NCBI GenBank assembly: GCA_016708955.1
Contig: JADJES010000020.1
Span: 1-57,088 of the forward strand
Source of the DNA: Nitrosomonas sp.
Lineage (GTDB): Bacteria; Pseudomonadota; Gammaproteobacteria; Burkholderiales; Nitrosomonadaceae
DNA length: 57,088 nt
Reading direction: 5' to 3'
Within the stretch, counting starts at the first letter, position 1. Each line of letters opens with the position of its first letter. The notes under the pieces are model-generated. The model did no database searches, was not told the origin of the DNA, and saw only the letters and a program-made list of their open reading frames with translations. Below, piece by piece: positions 10,039 through 21,278 of the stretch. The position numbers were made by a program, and so were the translations under genes.

Positions 10039-12222
10039 TCAAAATTCAAGTGGATCTATATCCAGTACCCAGCGCACTTTATGAGCAGGCAATGTATTAA
10101 TTCGCGTATACCATTCGGCCATAAACGCTTGTAATTGCCTGCGTGAGGAGGATTGTACCAGTAAGTGCGCGCGCTCCAAACCTTTTAAACGCAGCATTTG
10201 CGCGGGTACCGGATCAAATAATTCAACGGAACGGGGCGGATTGGCAAGATTGGCAGCTTGCTTAAGAAAATCCAGTACGATCGCAATGTTGTGGGCTTCC
10301 GCGCGCAATAAGGCTTGATAGACAAAAGGCGGGAATCCGGCCGTTTTTCTTTCTGCCAGCAAGGTTTTCGCCAGCACATCATAATCATGTTTCTGCAAGG
10401 CATGGTACAGGGGATGATCAGGAAATTCGGTTTGAATGAGCACGTGACCAGTGACATTCGCGCGTCCTGCGCGGCCGGCGACCTGCATCAGTTGTGCAAA
10501 CAAGCGCTCACTGGCACGAAAGTCGGTGCTGTATAGCGAAGAATCGGCATTTAGAATACCGACCAGTGACAGATTCGGGAAATCATGCCCTTTGGCGAGC
10601 AGTTGAGTGCCGACCAGAATATCCACTTCTTGCGCATGGATCGCATGCAGAATGTCTTGCCAAGCATTTTTACGGCGAATGCTGTCTCGATCAATGCGCA
10701 AAATCCGTGCAGTTGGAAAATGCGTTGCCAAAGTTTCTTCCACGCGCTGCGTGCCTTGTCCGAAAGGTGCAATATCCTGATTGCCACAATGCGGACAAGC
10801 GCGTGGAAAGTTTTCCCGGTGGCCGCAATGATGACAGCATAGTTTTTTATCGCGTAAATGAACGACCAGACGGCTGGAACAACGCTGGCAGAGGGCTGTC
10901 CACCCGCAGGCTTTACACAGAAGTGCCGGTGCATAGCCGCGCCGGTTAATAAAAACGAGACTTTGATGTTTTTCTGCCAGACACTTGTCCAATGCTTTGA
11001 TGAGCGGTTCGGATAAACCTTCCTGAGTCTTGTTGGTGCGCGTATCAATACACTGAATCAGCGGAAGCGCGGCGTTTTTGATGGCACGGGATAGCAAGCG
11101 TACGCTGTGGTAGCGTCCAGTGAGCGCATTGTAATAGCTTTCCAGTGAAGGAGTGGCCGACCCCAACACCACGGGAATATCATTTTCTTTGGCGCGAAAA
11201 ATTGCCAAGTCACGTGCCGAATAACGCAACCCGTCTTGTTGTTTGAAAGAACTGTCCTGTTCTTCATCGACAATGACCAACCCCAGATCGGGCAATGGGG
11301 TGAAAACAGCCAAACGTGTGCCCAGTATAATTTTAGCTTCACCGCGTTGCGCCTGTATCCAACCGGTTAGCCGTTCCGTATCGTTGAGTCCGCTATGCAA
11401 ACTGACCAAATGGGTAGTGGGGAAACGTGCGCGAAAGACAGTTTCCAGTTGTGGTGTTAGGCTGATTTCTGGAATGAGTATCAGTGCCTGCTTACCGTGA
11501 GCAAGTATGTGTTCGATGATTCTGAGATAGACCTCGGTTTTGCCGCTGCCGGTAACGCCATGCAGCAGCCAGGTATTGAATTGCTTGATGTCAGTTGTGA
11601 TGGCGCTTACAGCAATTTCCTGCTCGGCAGTCAACGGTGGGATTTTTGCAGCCTTTGTTACCATAGCAGGAATGAGCATTGCCGACACCCATTTCAGTTG
11701 TATCCATTCCTGTAATAACTTGCTAGCGCGCGGCGAGATTTTTTTTGCTTGGAGATTGCTTAGCGCCGACGTGTGATGGAGTTCTGTGAGTAAACGGCGA
11801 GCTACACGCTGACGTGCCGGAATGCTGGATAAATCAATTTGTTTTCCAGCTTCGGTAAGGCTGAATTGAACATTGTTCGAAGATTCTTTCAATTTAACCG
11901 GTTTATTACCACGTAACTTGACGGGCAAGCCATTCATGATAACCAGCCCGAGCGGGTGATGATAATACTGGCTGCAAAAATGAAACAAATCGAGTAATGC
12001 AGCTGGCAAGGGTTCGATTTCCCTGAAAATACAATGTGCTGACTTAAGCTTCTCAACAGAGATTCGCGTTTCAGAACCGACTGCAATGATGACGCCGGTT
12101 ACTCGTTTTTTTCCGAAAGGTACGCAGGCACGCAAGCCGATATCGAGTTGGGTTGCGTCATTTGATTGGTAATCAAACAAGGTGTCGACTGGAATGTTAA
12201 GTGCGACACGGATGATGGGCAT
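10039..12222 (-). CDS. priA: Primosomal protein N' (replication restart helicase)
   Basis: A 727-residue PriA. The N-terminal 3'-end-binding domain begins MPIIRVALNIPVDTLFDYQ. Walker A is LLHGVTGSGKTEVYL (about residue 220), Walker B is LVIVDEEQDSSFK, and the zinc-binding insert has paired cysteines (CKACGW, CQRC, CCHHCG, CPHCGN). Helicase motif VI reads QLMQVAGRAGRA. The length fits the family. PriA reloads the replisome at stalled forks. The gene is monocistronic here, convergent with the upstream-facing genes, and complete. Confidence 0.96.
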   Translation of the reverse strand: MPIIRVALNIPVDTLFDYQSNDATQLDIGLRACVPFGKKRVTGVIIAVGSETRISVEKLKSAHCIFREIEPLPAALLDLFHFCSQYYHHPLGLVIMNGLPVKLRGNKPVKLKESSNNVQFSLTEAGKQIDLSSIPARQRVARRLLTELHHTSALSNLQAKKISPRASKLLQEWIQLKWVSAMLIPAMVTKAAKIPPLTAEQEIAVSAITTDIKQFNTWLLHGVTGSGKTEVYLRIIEHILAHGKQALILIPEISLTPQLETVFRARFPTTHLVSLHSGLNDTERLTGWIQAQRGEAKIILGTRLAVFTPLPDLGLVIVDEEQDSSFKQQDGLRYSARDLAIFRAKENDIPVVLGSATPSLESYYNALTGRYHSVRLLSRAIKNAALPLIQCIDTRTNKTQEGLSEPLIKALDKCLAEKHQSLVFINRRGYAPALLCKACGWTALCQRCSSRLVVHLRDKKLCCHHCGHRENFPRACPHCGNQDIAPFGQGTQRVEETLATHFPTARILRIDRDSIRRKNAWQDILHAIHAQEVDILVGTQLLAKGHDFPNLSLVGILNADSSLYSTDFRASERLFAQLMQVAGRAGRANVTGHVLIQTEFPDHPLYHALQKHDYDVLAKTLLAERKTAGFPPFVYQALLRAEAHNIAIVLDFLKQAANLANPPRSVELFDPVPAQMLRLKGLERAHLLVQSSSRRQLQAFMAEWYTRINTLPAHKVRWVLDIDPLEF

Positions 12223-12368
12223 AAGCGATGTGAAGGGCAGGTTTTTGATCCAGAACGATCAGAAGCTTTTTCAACTGTTCAGAAAAGCAACGCACTCACC
12301 GGAAGAAGGAGATTCAACCCGATGCAAATTCCTGGTGAGTTTTCAAGAAGGGTCTGTTAGTAGCCGTG

Positions 12369-13794
12369 TTAGCGGGAAACCCGATAAATCGTTACCGATT
12401 CTTCACCTGGCTTGTCGAGTTTGGCAGTATTCCCACCCGAATTGATCGAAAAGCCGATTGCTGTATTGTTGTCCAGATCAGAGAAGCCGGCACATCCGTT
12501 GGTGTTGTACGTGAAACTGGATAAGTTTAACTTGCTGGCGCCTTTGTTGTACGCGTAGGAAGAAAACTCAATACCAGGTTTTCCGCATTTTGCTTGATCT
12601 TCCCGCTGCGTAGCGCCGGTCGGGTCAATCATCAGGAATTTACCATTTGGAAAGAAAACCAAAGTTTGTGTTTGGATGGCATGCTCATCAAAGGCCCAAG
12701 CGCCGACGATACCGGATGCATCGTTATCAATTTTTGCGTAACGTGTTTCTTTGACTTCTTTTTCTACCACTTCATTTTCATCGCTCAGTTGAATTGGTTT
12801 GGCGATATGGAACAGTTCGCCAAATACACTGCTTTCTGCGCGCGCCCTTTGCACAATGACGATGTCGGAATTGATCAGCTCAAAGCCATCGGTGCGAACT
12901 CGCCGGGTTGGACCAGGATTGGAAAATCCAGCCTTCAGGTTGGTGTCAACGGATGGTTTTCCAGTCAGTTTGAATCCACGAGTATCAAATTCTTCTGCAA
13001 CAGCAACGCCATATTCGACACCGGCCTGGAAAATGGTGCGGCCACCACAAACACGGTTCTCGTCACAGGAATCATCCGGTCTGGCATCTCCCTGTAAGTA
13101 TTCTCCGCTGCTGTCAGCAGCAATTCGCAGCACGCTGGCTGTTTTAGTGTCGTAGCTAACCCAGATTTGGGCGCTGAGGAGAGCGGTGCCTTGCGAAAGG
13201 AAATGCGTGCGGGCTTCTTCGATTGTTCTGACATCGCCTTCAATGCTACTGGCTTCCATAATGCTCTTTAAATTGGCCGAAGCGGCAAATGTTTCCGGAT
13301 CGCTTTCCAGGTTGATCGATGACTTGACAGCAGCGGCTGTTTCACTCGAAATAGCGATGCCGTTTGAAAGATCGCTATCGGAATCGAGAGATTGCAGCAA
13401 TACCAGCAAATTCTGTAACTTATTGTCACTGCCGTTGGCCAATTCAATCGGTGTCACAATTTGTGAACCGGGAATATTGCCCAGTGTCAAACCGCCCAGT
13501 TTAAATTCGATTTTGTCACCATGATTAAAATTAAAAATGCCTTTGTCATTGGTTAAGCCCGATTTCCCGGAAGATGCGGCATAGGATACGCCGGAAACAG
13601 GAGAGTCAACCAAAATGCCGGTTGCTGGGCCGGTAGGCATGGTTCTATTAGCCGTCGTCGCTGATGAAGATGACTGAAGATGACGACGCGGCTGATTTTT
13701 CATCGCCGCTGCCACAGGCGGTTAGACCAACAATAAGTAGGGTGAAAAATACGGGTACCCAGGAATTCTTTCTTAACAGGTGTGTGAATTTCAT
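12369..13794 (-). pseudogene. Putative lipoprotein of unknown function, frameshifted by a 10-bp tandem duplication
   Basis: The N-terminus (start ATG at 13794, preceded by AAAAGAGAG) has a lipoprotein signal peptide with the lipobox GLTAC just before a GSGDEKSAASSSS linker. The frame stops soon after, while the rest of the protein (about 440 residues) continues in another frame from SSSSATTANRT. The break coincides with a perfect 10-bp tandem duplication at 13665-13684; removing one copy makes the two frames join exactly. The mature part contains a carboxypeptidase-regulatory-like stretch (GILVDSPVSGVSYAASSGKSG...GIFNFNHGD) and a C-terminal region with W/F-rich strands. The function is not recognised. 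It is likely anchored in the outer membrane. Confidence 0.75.
13665..13684. repeat. Perfect 10-bp tandem duplication within the lipoprotein gene
   Basis: The unit TGAAGATGAC occurs twice back to back. It lies in the serine-rich linker just after the lipobox cysteine. Ten is not a multiple of three, so the second copy breaks the frame and a single copy would restore it. Confidence 0.9.
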
Positions 13795-14017
13795 TAAAGA
13801 GACTCTCTTTTGATTAATTAAATAATTCAATATTGTACAATTCGCAATTTTGTACGCATAACGTGCAAATGGATACTAATATTTTACTACCAAAAGATTG
13901 CTATTATAGCGAAGCATTCAATTTTTCTTTCCTGACTTGCTTAAATAGGTTTTAAATTTTTGTCTTTTAGTATATTTTCGCCGCTAAAATTTTAATCGGG
14001 AGATATAAGGTATTTAT

Positions 14018-15123
14018 ATGTCTAACATGGCTGAAATCTCACAACTGACAGAGCTGTCAGTACAGCTTCCCATCGATTGGTACGTGGATCCCAAAATTCT
14101 GGAGATTGAAAAACGTATCCTTTTTGATCAGGGTCCTGGCTACGTGGGGCATGAAGTGATGGTACCCAATGTTGGGGATTATTATGTGCCAGAATGGATG
14201 AGCAATGCCAAGATACTGGTACGTAATGGACACGGTATTGAATTACTTTCTAATGTTTGCCGTCACCGGCAAGCACTCTTGTTGAAAGGTAGAAGCAGTA
14301 CCAAGAGTATTGTGTGTCCCATTCATCGCTGGACTTATGCGCTGGATGGCAAATTGCTCGGCGCGCCGCATTTTAAACAAAATCCTTGCCTTAATCTGGA
14401 TAAGACACCACTGCAAAACTGGAATGGTTTGTTATTTAATGGCAAGCGTAAGGTTTCGCAGGATATGGCCAAGCTGAGTGTGCTCAAGGATTTTGATTTT
14501 TCCGGTTATTTGCTGGATCGTATCCAAATTGATGAATATCAGTGTAATTGGAAAACATTTATTGAAGTGTATTTGGAAGATTATCACGTCGATCCGTTTC
14601 ACCCGGGATTAAGCCATTTTGTCGATACCGGAAAACTCGATTGGGAGTTTGGCGATTGGTATAGCGTGCAGACTGTGGCAATCGATAATGCACGCTTTCA
14701 GCGGCCAGGTAGTCCGGTTTATGCCAAATGGCACGAACAGGTACTGCAGCAAACGGAAGGAAGACACCTCCGCATGGTGCCATATGGCTGCTTTATTACC
14801 CCAATATCATGCTGGAATGGTATCCCCATACCTTGATAGTCAGCACAATACTTCCTACCGGTGTTGAAAGTTGCACGAACGTGGTGGAATTTTATTACCC
14901 GGAAGAAATCGCATTATTTGAGCGTGACTTTGTTGAAGCGGAGCAGGCTGCCTATAAAGAAACTGCACTCGAAGATGATGAAATCTGCAAATTGATGACA
15001 GCCGGACGGCGTGCGTTATACGAACAGAACCGTAATGAAACGGGACCGTACCAAATCCCTATGGAAGCAGGGATGGAGCATTTTCATCAATTTTTGCAAC
15101 GAGAAATCGGGCCGCATGTCTGA
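14018..15123 (+). pseudogene. Rieske non-heme iron oxygenase, alpha-subunit type (one frameshift)
   Basis: The protein has an N-terminal Rieske [2Fe-2S] domain with C-R-H (NVCRHRQ) and C-P-I-H (CPIHRWTY) ligands, then a catalytic domain with the mononuclear iron motif in YLEDYHVDPFHPGLSHF. The frame opened at 14018 ends early at 14836. The true C-terminus runs in another frame, from about 14760 to 15123 (TPPHGAIWLLYYPNIMLEWYP ... FVEAEQAAYK). One base gained or lost around 14755-14765 explains this. The full product would be about 368 residues, normal for single-component family members. The substrate is unknown. A promoter-bearing AT-rich gap separates it from the divergent lipoprotein gene. 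Confidence 0.85.
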
Positions 15124-15167
15124 TCATCGCTTAACCGCAATTTCTGTATTCTAGGAAGCACCAACGC

Positions 15168-16803
<1,636 letters not shown>

Positions 16804-16915
16804 GGTGAATTCTGCTGTTGCACAAAAATGACTGCGCGACGAATTGCCCGGAAGCAAAATTTGCCCATCCCGTTTAATTGCCTATGATGGGCTTGTTATC
16901 ATTTGAGGTGAAGTC

Positions 16916-17272
16916 ATGATTACTATTCAGAAGAAAGGCAATCTTGTTATTGTTGCGGTTATTGGTGAGTTTACATTGGCGGACTATAACGAATTTGAAC
17001 AACAGGTGCTTTATCAGTCACACTTTGAAGGTGAAGCGAACCTTTTATTTGATTGGCGCGACATGTTGGATTACACCGTTGATGTGGCTTGGGAAGAAAT
17101 CAAATTCATGCGTGATCACGGCAGTGAGTTTAACCGGGTGGCTATAGTGACTGATGATGAATGGCAAGCGTGGGGTGCTTGGGTTTCCAATCTGTTTACT
17201 AATGCGAACGTATTGGTGTTCCATAACTATGAAGAAGCCGAGGAATGGGCATCTGACAGCGTGAGTAGTTGA
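16916..17272 (+). CDS. SpoIIAA-like / STAS-SEC14-type small protein
   Basis: A 118-residue soluble protein with the pattern of the SpoIIAA-like family (DUF3478): an N-terminal beta strand pair (MITIQKKGNLVIVAVIGEFT), a DYxxFEQQV helix, then LLFDWRDMLDYT and FNRVAIVTDDEWQAWGAWVSNLF. The family is thought to have a STAS-like fold and unknown ligands. It stands alone, with GAGGTG as ribosome-binding site 6 bp before the ATG. Confidence 0.8.
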   Translation: MITIQKKGNLVIVAVIGEFTLADYNEFEQQVLYQSHFEGEANLLFDWRDMLDYTVDVAWEEIKFMRDHGSEFNRVAIVTDDEWQAWGAWVSNLFTNANVLVFHNYEEAEEWASDSVSS

Positions 17273-17383
17273 TGTGGCTGAACATAATTGCTGCGTGTGC
17301 AGTATTAAGGCATTGCCCCCCGGTTACGGCACATTCTGGGTCGATAATTCAGTTTTTAAGTGTTAACCGGTAAGAAGAGTCGC

Positions 17384-17869
17384 ATGGATGAACTTGTTTT
17401 AGCCAGAGTATTACATGTTCTGGGTGTGGTGTTTTGGATTGGCGGCGTCGCTATGGTGACTACCGTACTATTGCCGACCTTGGCGCGCAGGCAATCACCC
17501 CCGGAAGCGATGGAATTTTTTGCTCGATTTAGGCAACGATTTGCCGCACAAGCTCGTGTTTCTACATTAATCGTTGGGCTGAGCGGTTTTTATATGGTGT
17601 ATGGTTTGGATGCCTGGCAGCGTTTCACGCAATGGCAATATTGGTGGATGCACACGATGGTACTGATCTGGCTGTTGTTTAGCGTGATGTTGTTTGTCAT
17701 GGAACCGCGTGGCCGGCGTCAGCAAGCCAATGTGCCTGTGCAGCCAGATGTTTCGGCAGAAACATTTGTCAAAATTCAGCGCAAGCATATGTTTTTATTA
17801 ATTCTGAGCTTGATCACCATTGCCGGTGCCGTGGCAGGCAGTCACGGCTGGTTGATTGCCGGGAGCTGA
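17384..17869 (+). CDS. CopD-like integral membrane protein
   Basis: About 161 residues with four predicted membrane helices. The first helix contains LHVLGVVFWIGG, a histidine-bearing pattern seen in CopD-like and related heme/copper membrane proteins; further His residues occur at WWMH and RKHMFL. I prefer the ATG at 17384 (MDELVLARVLHV) because the upstream in-frame codons look non-coding. The stop is 2 bp before the next gene, so the two are co-transcribed. The function is unknown. Confidence 0.65.
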   Translation: MDELVLARVLHVLGVVFWIGGVAMVTTVLLPTLARRQSPPEAMEFFARFRQRFAAQARVSTLIVGLSGFYMVYGLDAWQRFTQWQYWWMHTMVLIWLLFSVMLFVMEPRGRRQQANVPVQPDVSAETFVKIQRKHMFLLILSLITIAGAVAGSHGWLIAGS

Positions 17870-17871
17870 GC

Positions 17872-18252
17872 ATGGGTTACGAAGTGCTAAAACTGATTCA
17901 TGTTGGTAGCGTTATCGTGAGCTATGCGTTGTTCTTCTTGCGTGGCGTCTGGTTGATGCAAGACTCGGAGAAATTGCGCCAGCGCTGGGTAAAAATCCTG
18001 CCGCATATCGTGGATACCATTCTGCTGGTCAGTGCCATTGCATTGGCAATGACCATTCAGCAAAATCCGCTCGATAATTCCTGGTTAACTGCCAAAGTAA
18101 CCGGTTTGTTGCTCTATATCGGTCTTGGCATGATAGCAATCCGCTTCGGTAAAACCCGGAGAACAAAAATCACCGCTTGGATTGCGGCACAGTGCGTGTT
18201 TATCTATATCGTGTTGGTCGCCCTGACCAAAAGCCCGGTGTTAGGTCTCTGA
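17872..18252 (+). CDS. SirB2-family membrane protein
   Basis: A 126-residue protein with four membrane helices and the family features KLIHVGSVIVSYALFFLRGVW near the N-terminus and LPHIVDTILLVSAIALA in helix two. SirB-type proteins are conserved in proteobacteria with no proven biochemical role. It starts 2 bp after the CopD-like gene, so the pair is probably one membrane module. Confidence 0.85.
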   Translation: MGYEVLKLIHVGSVIVSYALFFLRGVWLMQDSEKLRQRWVKILPHIVDTILLVSAIALAMTIQQNPLDNSWLTAKVTGLLLYIGLGMIAIRFGKTRRTKITAWIAAQCVFIYIVLVALTKSPVLGL

Positions 18253-18305
18253 TCCTAAATCCGGCAAGACTGTTTTATCCTGCAAAACAAACACCCTAAG
18301 AATCG

Positions 18306-18824
18306 ATGAATCTCTCGCATTTTCGTCTTGAAAAAGCCAGCCAGGATCAAGCACAGGCGATAGCTGATCTGGTTAATCTGACCTACCGCGGAGAAACCGG
18401 CTGGACCCGCGAAACACATATTATCCAGGGCGACAGAACCAACCGGCAGGAAGTCGCGACGGCCATGTCTAATCCCGATGCACGATTCTTTGTCATCAAT
18501 CAACCGGAAAATTTGGCTTCGTGTATCTATGTCGCCAAAGAACGCGATTCTGCGTACATCGGCTTTTTCTCAGTTCACCCCAGTCTGCAAGGAAAAGGGC
18601 TCGGCACGTATGTGCTTGAGCAGGCGGAAAACTTTGCATTGAGCACTCTGCGCGTGCACAAGTTTGCTATGTTCGTGATATCACAGCGCCCGGAATTAAT
18701 TGCATTTTATCCACGCAGAGGCTACTCGCGCACCGGCAGGATTGAAACTTATCCATTGCATCTGGGTATCGGTGTGCCCAAAGTTTCCGGATTAACGATT
18801 GAATATCTAGAGAAGATTATTTAA
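18306..18824 (+). CDS. GNAT-family N-acetyltransferase
   Basis: A 172-residue protein of standard GNAT size. The acetyl-CoA binding motif A is IGFFSVHPSLQGKGLGTYVLEQAE (Q/RxxGxG form) at about residues 88-111, and the C-terminal FYPRRGYSRTGR matches motif B. The substrate is unknown. The gene begins 53 bp after the SirB2-like gene and is the last intact gene before the repeat-rich accessory zone. Confidence 0.85.
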   Translation: MNLSHFRLEKASQDQAQAIADLVNLTYRGETGWTRETHIIQGDRTNRQEVATAMSNPDARFFVINQPENLASCIYVAKERDSAYIGFFSVHPSLQGKGLGTYVLEQAENFALSTLRVHKFAMFVISQRPELIAFYPRRGYSRTGRIETYPLHLGIGVPKVSGLTIEYLEKII

Positions 18825-19202
18825 TCCATTGCTGTTGAAGCAATGCACTGTGTGCGGGTTATCACAACATTCCCCAGTTTTTTCTTTATACCTTTTCCGG
18901 GGTAATTATTTTTCTATCGGTGGATGTGGCTTTGTTTATCTGTCTCACCATGCTGCTTGTCCAAGGCTGCTAGAGCTGCAGGGGCGCTGGGTTAAGAAAG
19001 GCAGCAGTCCGTTTTGGCTATCAGCTACACACCTTGCTCGGTAACAACGATTTGGTGATAGCCGTTGAAGTTGCCGTTGCCAATTTGTTGTGACCCCTGT
19101 TTTGGGATTCGTGATTCGGTACCTGACCCTGGTTGTGCTGACCCTGGTTGTGCTGGTTGTGCGCGGGCTTTATCAACGAACGCTTAAAAAATCACAATCT
19201 GT
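18825..19202. other. Gene-free stretch with the edge of a dispersed repeat
   Basis: I see no credible gene. At about 19101-19130 there is the right-hand end of the dispersed short repeat (GGATTCGTGATTC... ending ACCTGACCC). It is followed by a two-copy tandem 15-mer CTGACCCTGGTTGTG at 19123-19152. Confidence 0.6.
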
Positions 19203-19916
19203 TTAACCGACTTCACGTCCAAGTTTCGCGCCGACTACCGGCGCGAAGGAATAGCCAGTTGAATATCGTTGTTTCAATTCGTCAGTGGTTGCACCAAATA
19301 GTGTCGTAACCGATGGGTAATCGGCATCTTGGGACTTTTGTAGCATGGCAATTAGTTCTTTGTTGTTAGGAAAGTTCAAAACAGAACCATATCTTTTGAG
19401 CATTTCGGGATTTATATGAGTTTTTGCATACACTGGAAAATTGGCCCGAAAGTCATCTAACTCAACTAGCAAATCATCGGTTAAATTTATAACCTTCTCA
19501 GTTAGATCAACCAGCAAGACGTAATTAGCCTCGCCTACACATTCAATTACTTGCTCAGGACTGACATCTACAAATGCTTTTGTGGTATGTCTTTGAATAA
19601 CTTTTTCTTTGATTGGTCTATCAATTTCGTTTCGTTTTAACCATAGCTCTTGAACATAGTTGTAGTTATGTATCATGATTCTAATTCTTCTTATTTGGCT
19701 CCACTTTGGATGCTCACCACTCTCTTGTTTTGGCACCAAAAAGGAGAGCTGAGAATAGTCCTCTACGATAGGTTTGGCGGTAAATAGAATTGTTGATATT
19801 TCAGCCGCTCTTTGTAAGGGTTCCTTCTTTAACTTACCATGATAATTTTGTTTAATTGAGATAAGGTTAAACATTGCTTCATCAGCGAGCAATGTCCACT
19901 TATTAGCAGTATTCAT
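19203..19916 (-). CDS. Uncharacterised protein, partner of a small membrane protein
   Basis: About 237 residues, soluble and probably helical, with no motif I recognise. I favour the ATG at 19916 (MNTANKWTLLADEAMFNLISIKQNYHG) over the TTG four codons upstream. Notable features are a central VIECVGEANYVLLVDLTEKVINL stretch and a C-terminus GYSFAPVVGAKLGREVG. The stop of a 52-codon membrane-protein gene lies 15 bp upstream on the same strand, so the two are expected to be co-expressed. The pair is flanked by dispersed repeats. Codon use is AT-richer than in core genes, which suggests transfer. The function is unknown. Confidence 0.7.
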   Translation of the reverse strand: MNTANKWTLLADEAMFNLISIKQNYHGKLKKEPLQRAAEISTILFTAKPIVEDYSQLSFLVPKQESGEHPKWSQIRRIRIMIHNYNYVQELWLKRNEIDRPIKEKVIQRHTTKAFVDVSPEQVIECVGEANYVLLVDLTEKVINLTDDLLVELDDFRANFPVYAKTHINPEMLKRYGSVLNFPNNKELIAMLQKSQDADYPSVTTLFGATTDELKQRYSTGYSFAPVVGAKLGREVG

Positions 19917-19931
19917 TTTTCTTTTCAATTT

Positions 19932-20090
19932 TTATATTTTCTTGGTAATGAAAAAATAGTAAGCAATTCTAGCGCCCAATAATGATGCAAATAAAGCGCT
20001 AGCTATGGGGAATATGTAATCTTTGAAAATGCTACCTTCCTGCCTCAAGCTTTCTATTGCAGTTATTATAAGCTCAGTTTCGTTGTGCAT
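19932..20090 (-). CDS. Small single-helix membrane protein (52 aa)
   Basis: Read directly from the minus strand: an ATG at 20090 opens a 52-codon frame beginning MHNETELIITAIESLRQEGS. A strongly hydrophobic segment follows (DYIFPIASALFASLLGARIAYYFF), and it ends ITKKI with TAA at 19932-19934. An acidic N-terminus, one membrane helix and a positively charged C-terminus suggest a bitopic protein. It lies directly upstream of the 237-aa gene. Its small size and the membrane/soluble pairing resemble effector-anchor or immunity modules, but that is only a guess. Confidence 0.65.
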   Translation of the reverse strand: MHNETELIITAIESLRQEGSIFKDYIFPIASALFASLLGARIAYYFFITKKI

Positions 20091-20275
20091 AGATTTCCTC
20101 GGGGTTTTAACGCTTGGAAATCACCAGCGATGTGCAGTTTTATCGCGCAGCCTCTGGAGGATTGATGGGTTAAGCGTTTTATTCACTTCAGTTTTAAATG
20201 TTAAATGCTCTTTCAACCAAAACAGAAACCCTATCCCAGCTATTAGCGAAAGCACGGGGCCAGGTCGGAAAGCAC

Positions 20276-20384
20276 GGGGCCAAGTCGCGAATCGAGAATA
20301 TATCCGACGGATTAAGTCTGATTTCTGTTTTGTGACCTGGTGGTGTGTGCATTGCCAGTATTGGACTCGAGATTCGGTGCTTGG
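20276..20384. repeat. Short form of the dispersed repeat (S1)
   Basis: About 109 bp starting GGGGCCAAGTCGCGAATTGAG and ending CGAGATTCGGTGCTTGG. It is homologous to the right third of the long repeats and has imperfect inverted ends around GAATTGAGAATA / TATTGGACTCGAGATTC. A partial extra left end (GGGGCCAGGTC) lies at 20256-20266. The gap 20091-20402 contains nothing else I can identify. Confidence 0.75.
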
Positions 20385-20402
20385 TAAGCATATTGTACAA
20401 AA

Positions 20403-20994
20403 TCACTCAATGTACTTGATAATCATCGATGTACTTGAATCCGATGCCTTCAGTAATGCCGAGTAATGTGCATCGATGGCTATCAATTGCCCATGGCCGA
20501 AAATAATATTCGCCGGTGTCTGTGGCATGCAGGCTCTTTCCGTTTGTAGTGCTTGCGGAACGGCACAAACGAAATCATAAAGTTGTTGCGCTGTGGTTAT
20601 TTCGGCTGCAGGAATAGCCGCATCGCGCGCCGCAGGGCTTTTATTCCGCCCGCCGGTTAAACTTCTGAAATAACTCAACTGGCGGGACGTTGCCGTATCC
20701 TCGAGTTCGATGCGGTAGACGGTGCTGCGCCCGTTTTGTGCCGGTTCCTGTTTGGTATAGAGGGTTTCATTGACTGGTATGTAATTCTTGCGTTTGCAGA
20801 ATTTCCGCTATCGTTTCCAGCGGTGTATTTAACGAAATACCCGCGATCTCAATTGTTTTCAATGGGTGTTTCTCCGTGCCGGTAGTCTGACTGGCCGAAA
20901 TTGAGAAACTGATTGTCGCCGCTACCCCTAACAACAAAAATCGGAGTACTAAAGAACTTTTATGCCAATTCGGCGAAGAAATAAAGCGCATCAT
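20403..20994 (-). pseudogene. Secreted protein of unknown function (one frameshift)
   Basis: The ATG at 20994 has a good ribosome-binding site (AAGGA, 7 bp upstream). It is followed by a signal peptide (hydrophobic FLLLGVAATISFSISAS) and KTIEIAGISLNTPLETIAEILQ. The frame then stops at 20767. Sense continues in another frame: KNYIPVNETLYTKQEPAQNG ... VYRIELEDTATSRQLSYFRS ... down to 20403. A single-base gain near 20796-20802 explains the break. The intact product would be about 196 residues. The pattern resembles periplasmic proteins that interpret a short repeat as a binding module, but I do not recognise the family. Confidence 0.6.
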
Positions 20995-21147
20995 AAACTT
21001 TCCTTAAAAATATTAATGGGCATGCTTTTCAGGCGGCATTATCTCACCATCCTGGTTGAGGAGTCTCTGAATAAACCACCTTGTCATTCCGAATGAAGTG
21101 AGGAATCTTTGGGGAACTATAGAATAGAATGGCAGTTATTGAAGCAT

Positions 21148-21257
21148 GGAGCCAGGTTCAGAATTGAGAACATAGCCGATGAATTAAGTTTGATTTTTGA
21201 TTTGTGATCTTGTTGGGTGCGTGGTCAGTATTGGATTCTTAATTCTGTACCGGACCC
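21148..21257. repeat. Short form of the dispersed repeat (S2)
   Basis: 110 bp from GGAGCCAGGTTCAGAATTGAG to ATTCTGTACCGGACCC. It matches the right third of the long repeats (R1-R4) and S1, and has inverted termini. It lies just downstream of the NACHT-like gene's stop. Confidence 0.75.
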
Positions 21258-21278
21258 TAAAGATTTGCAAAATTTGCT

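Noticed and set aside
12594..13097. 167-codon plus-strand frame within the lipoprotein gene
   Set aside because: It is antisense to a gene with a signal peptide and consistent protein sense, and has no domain.
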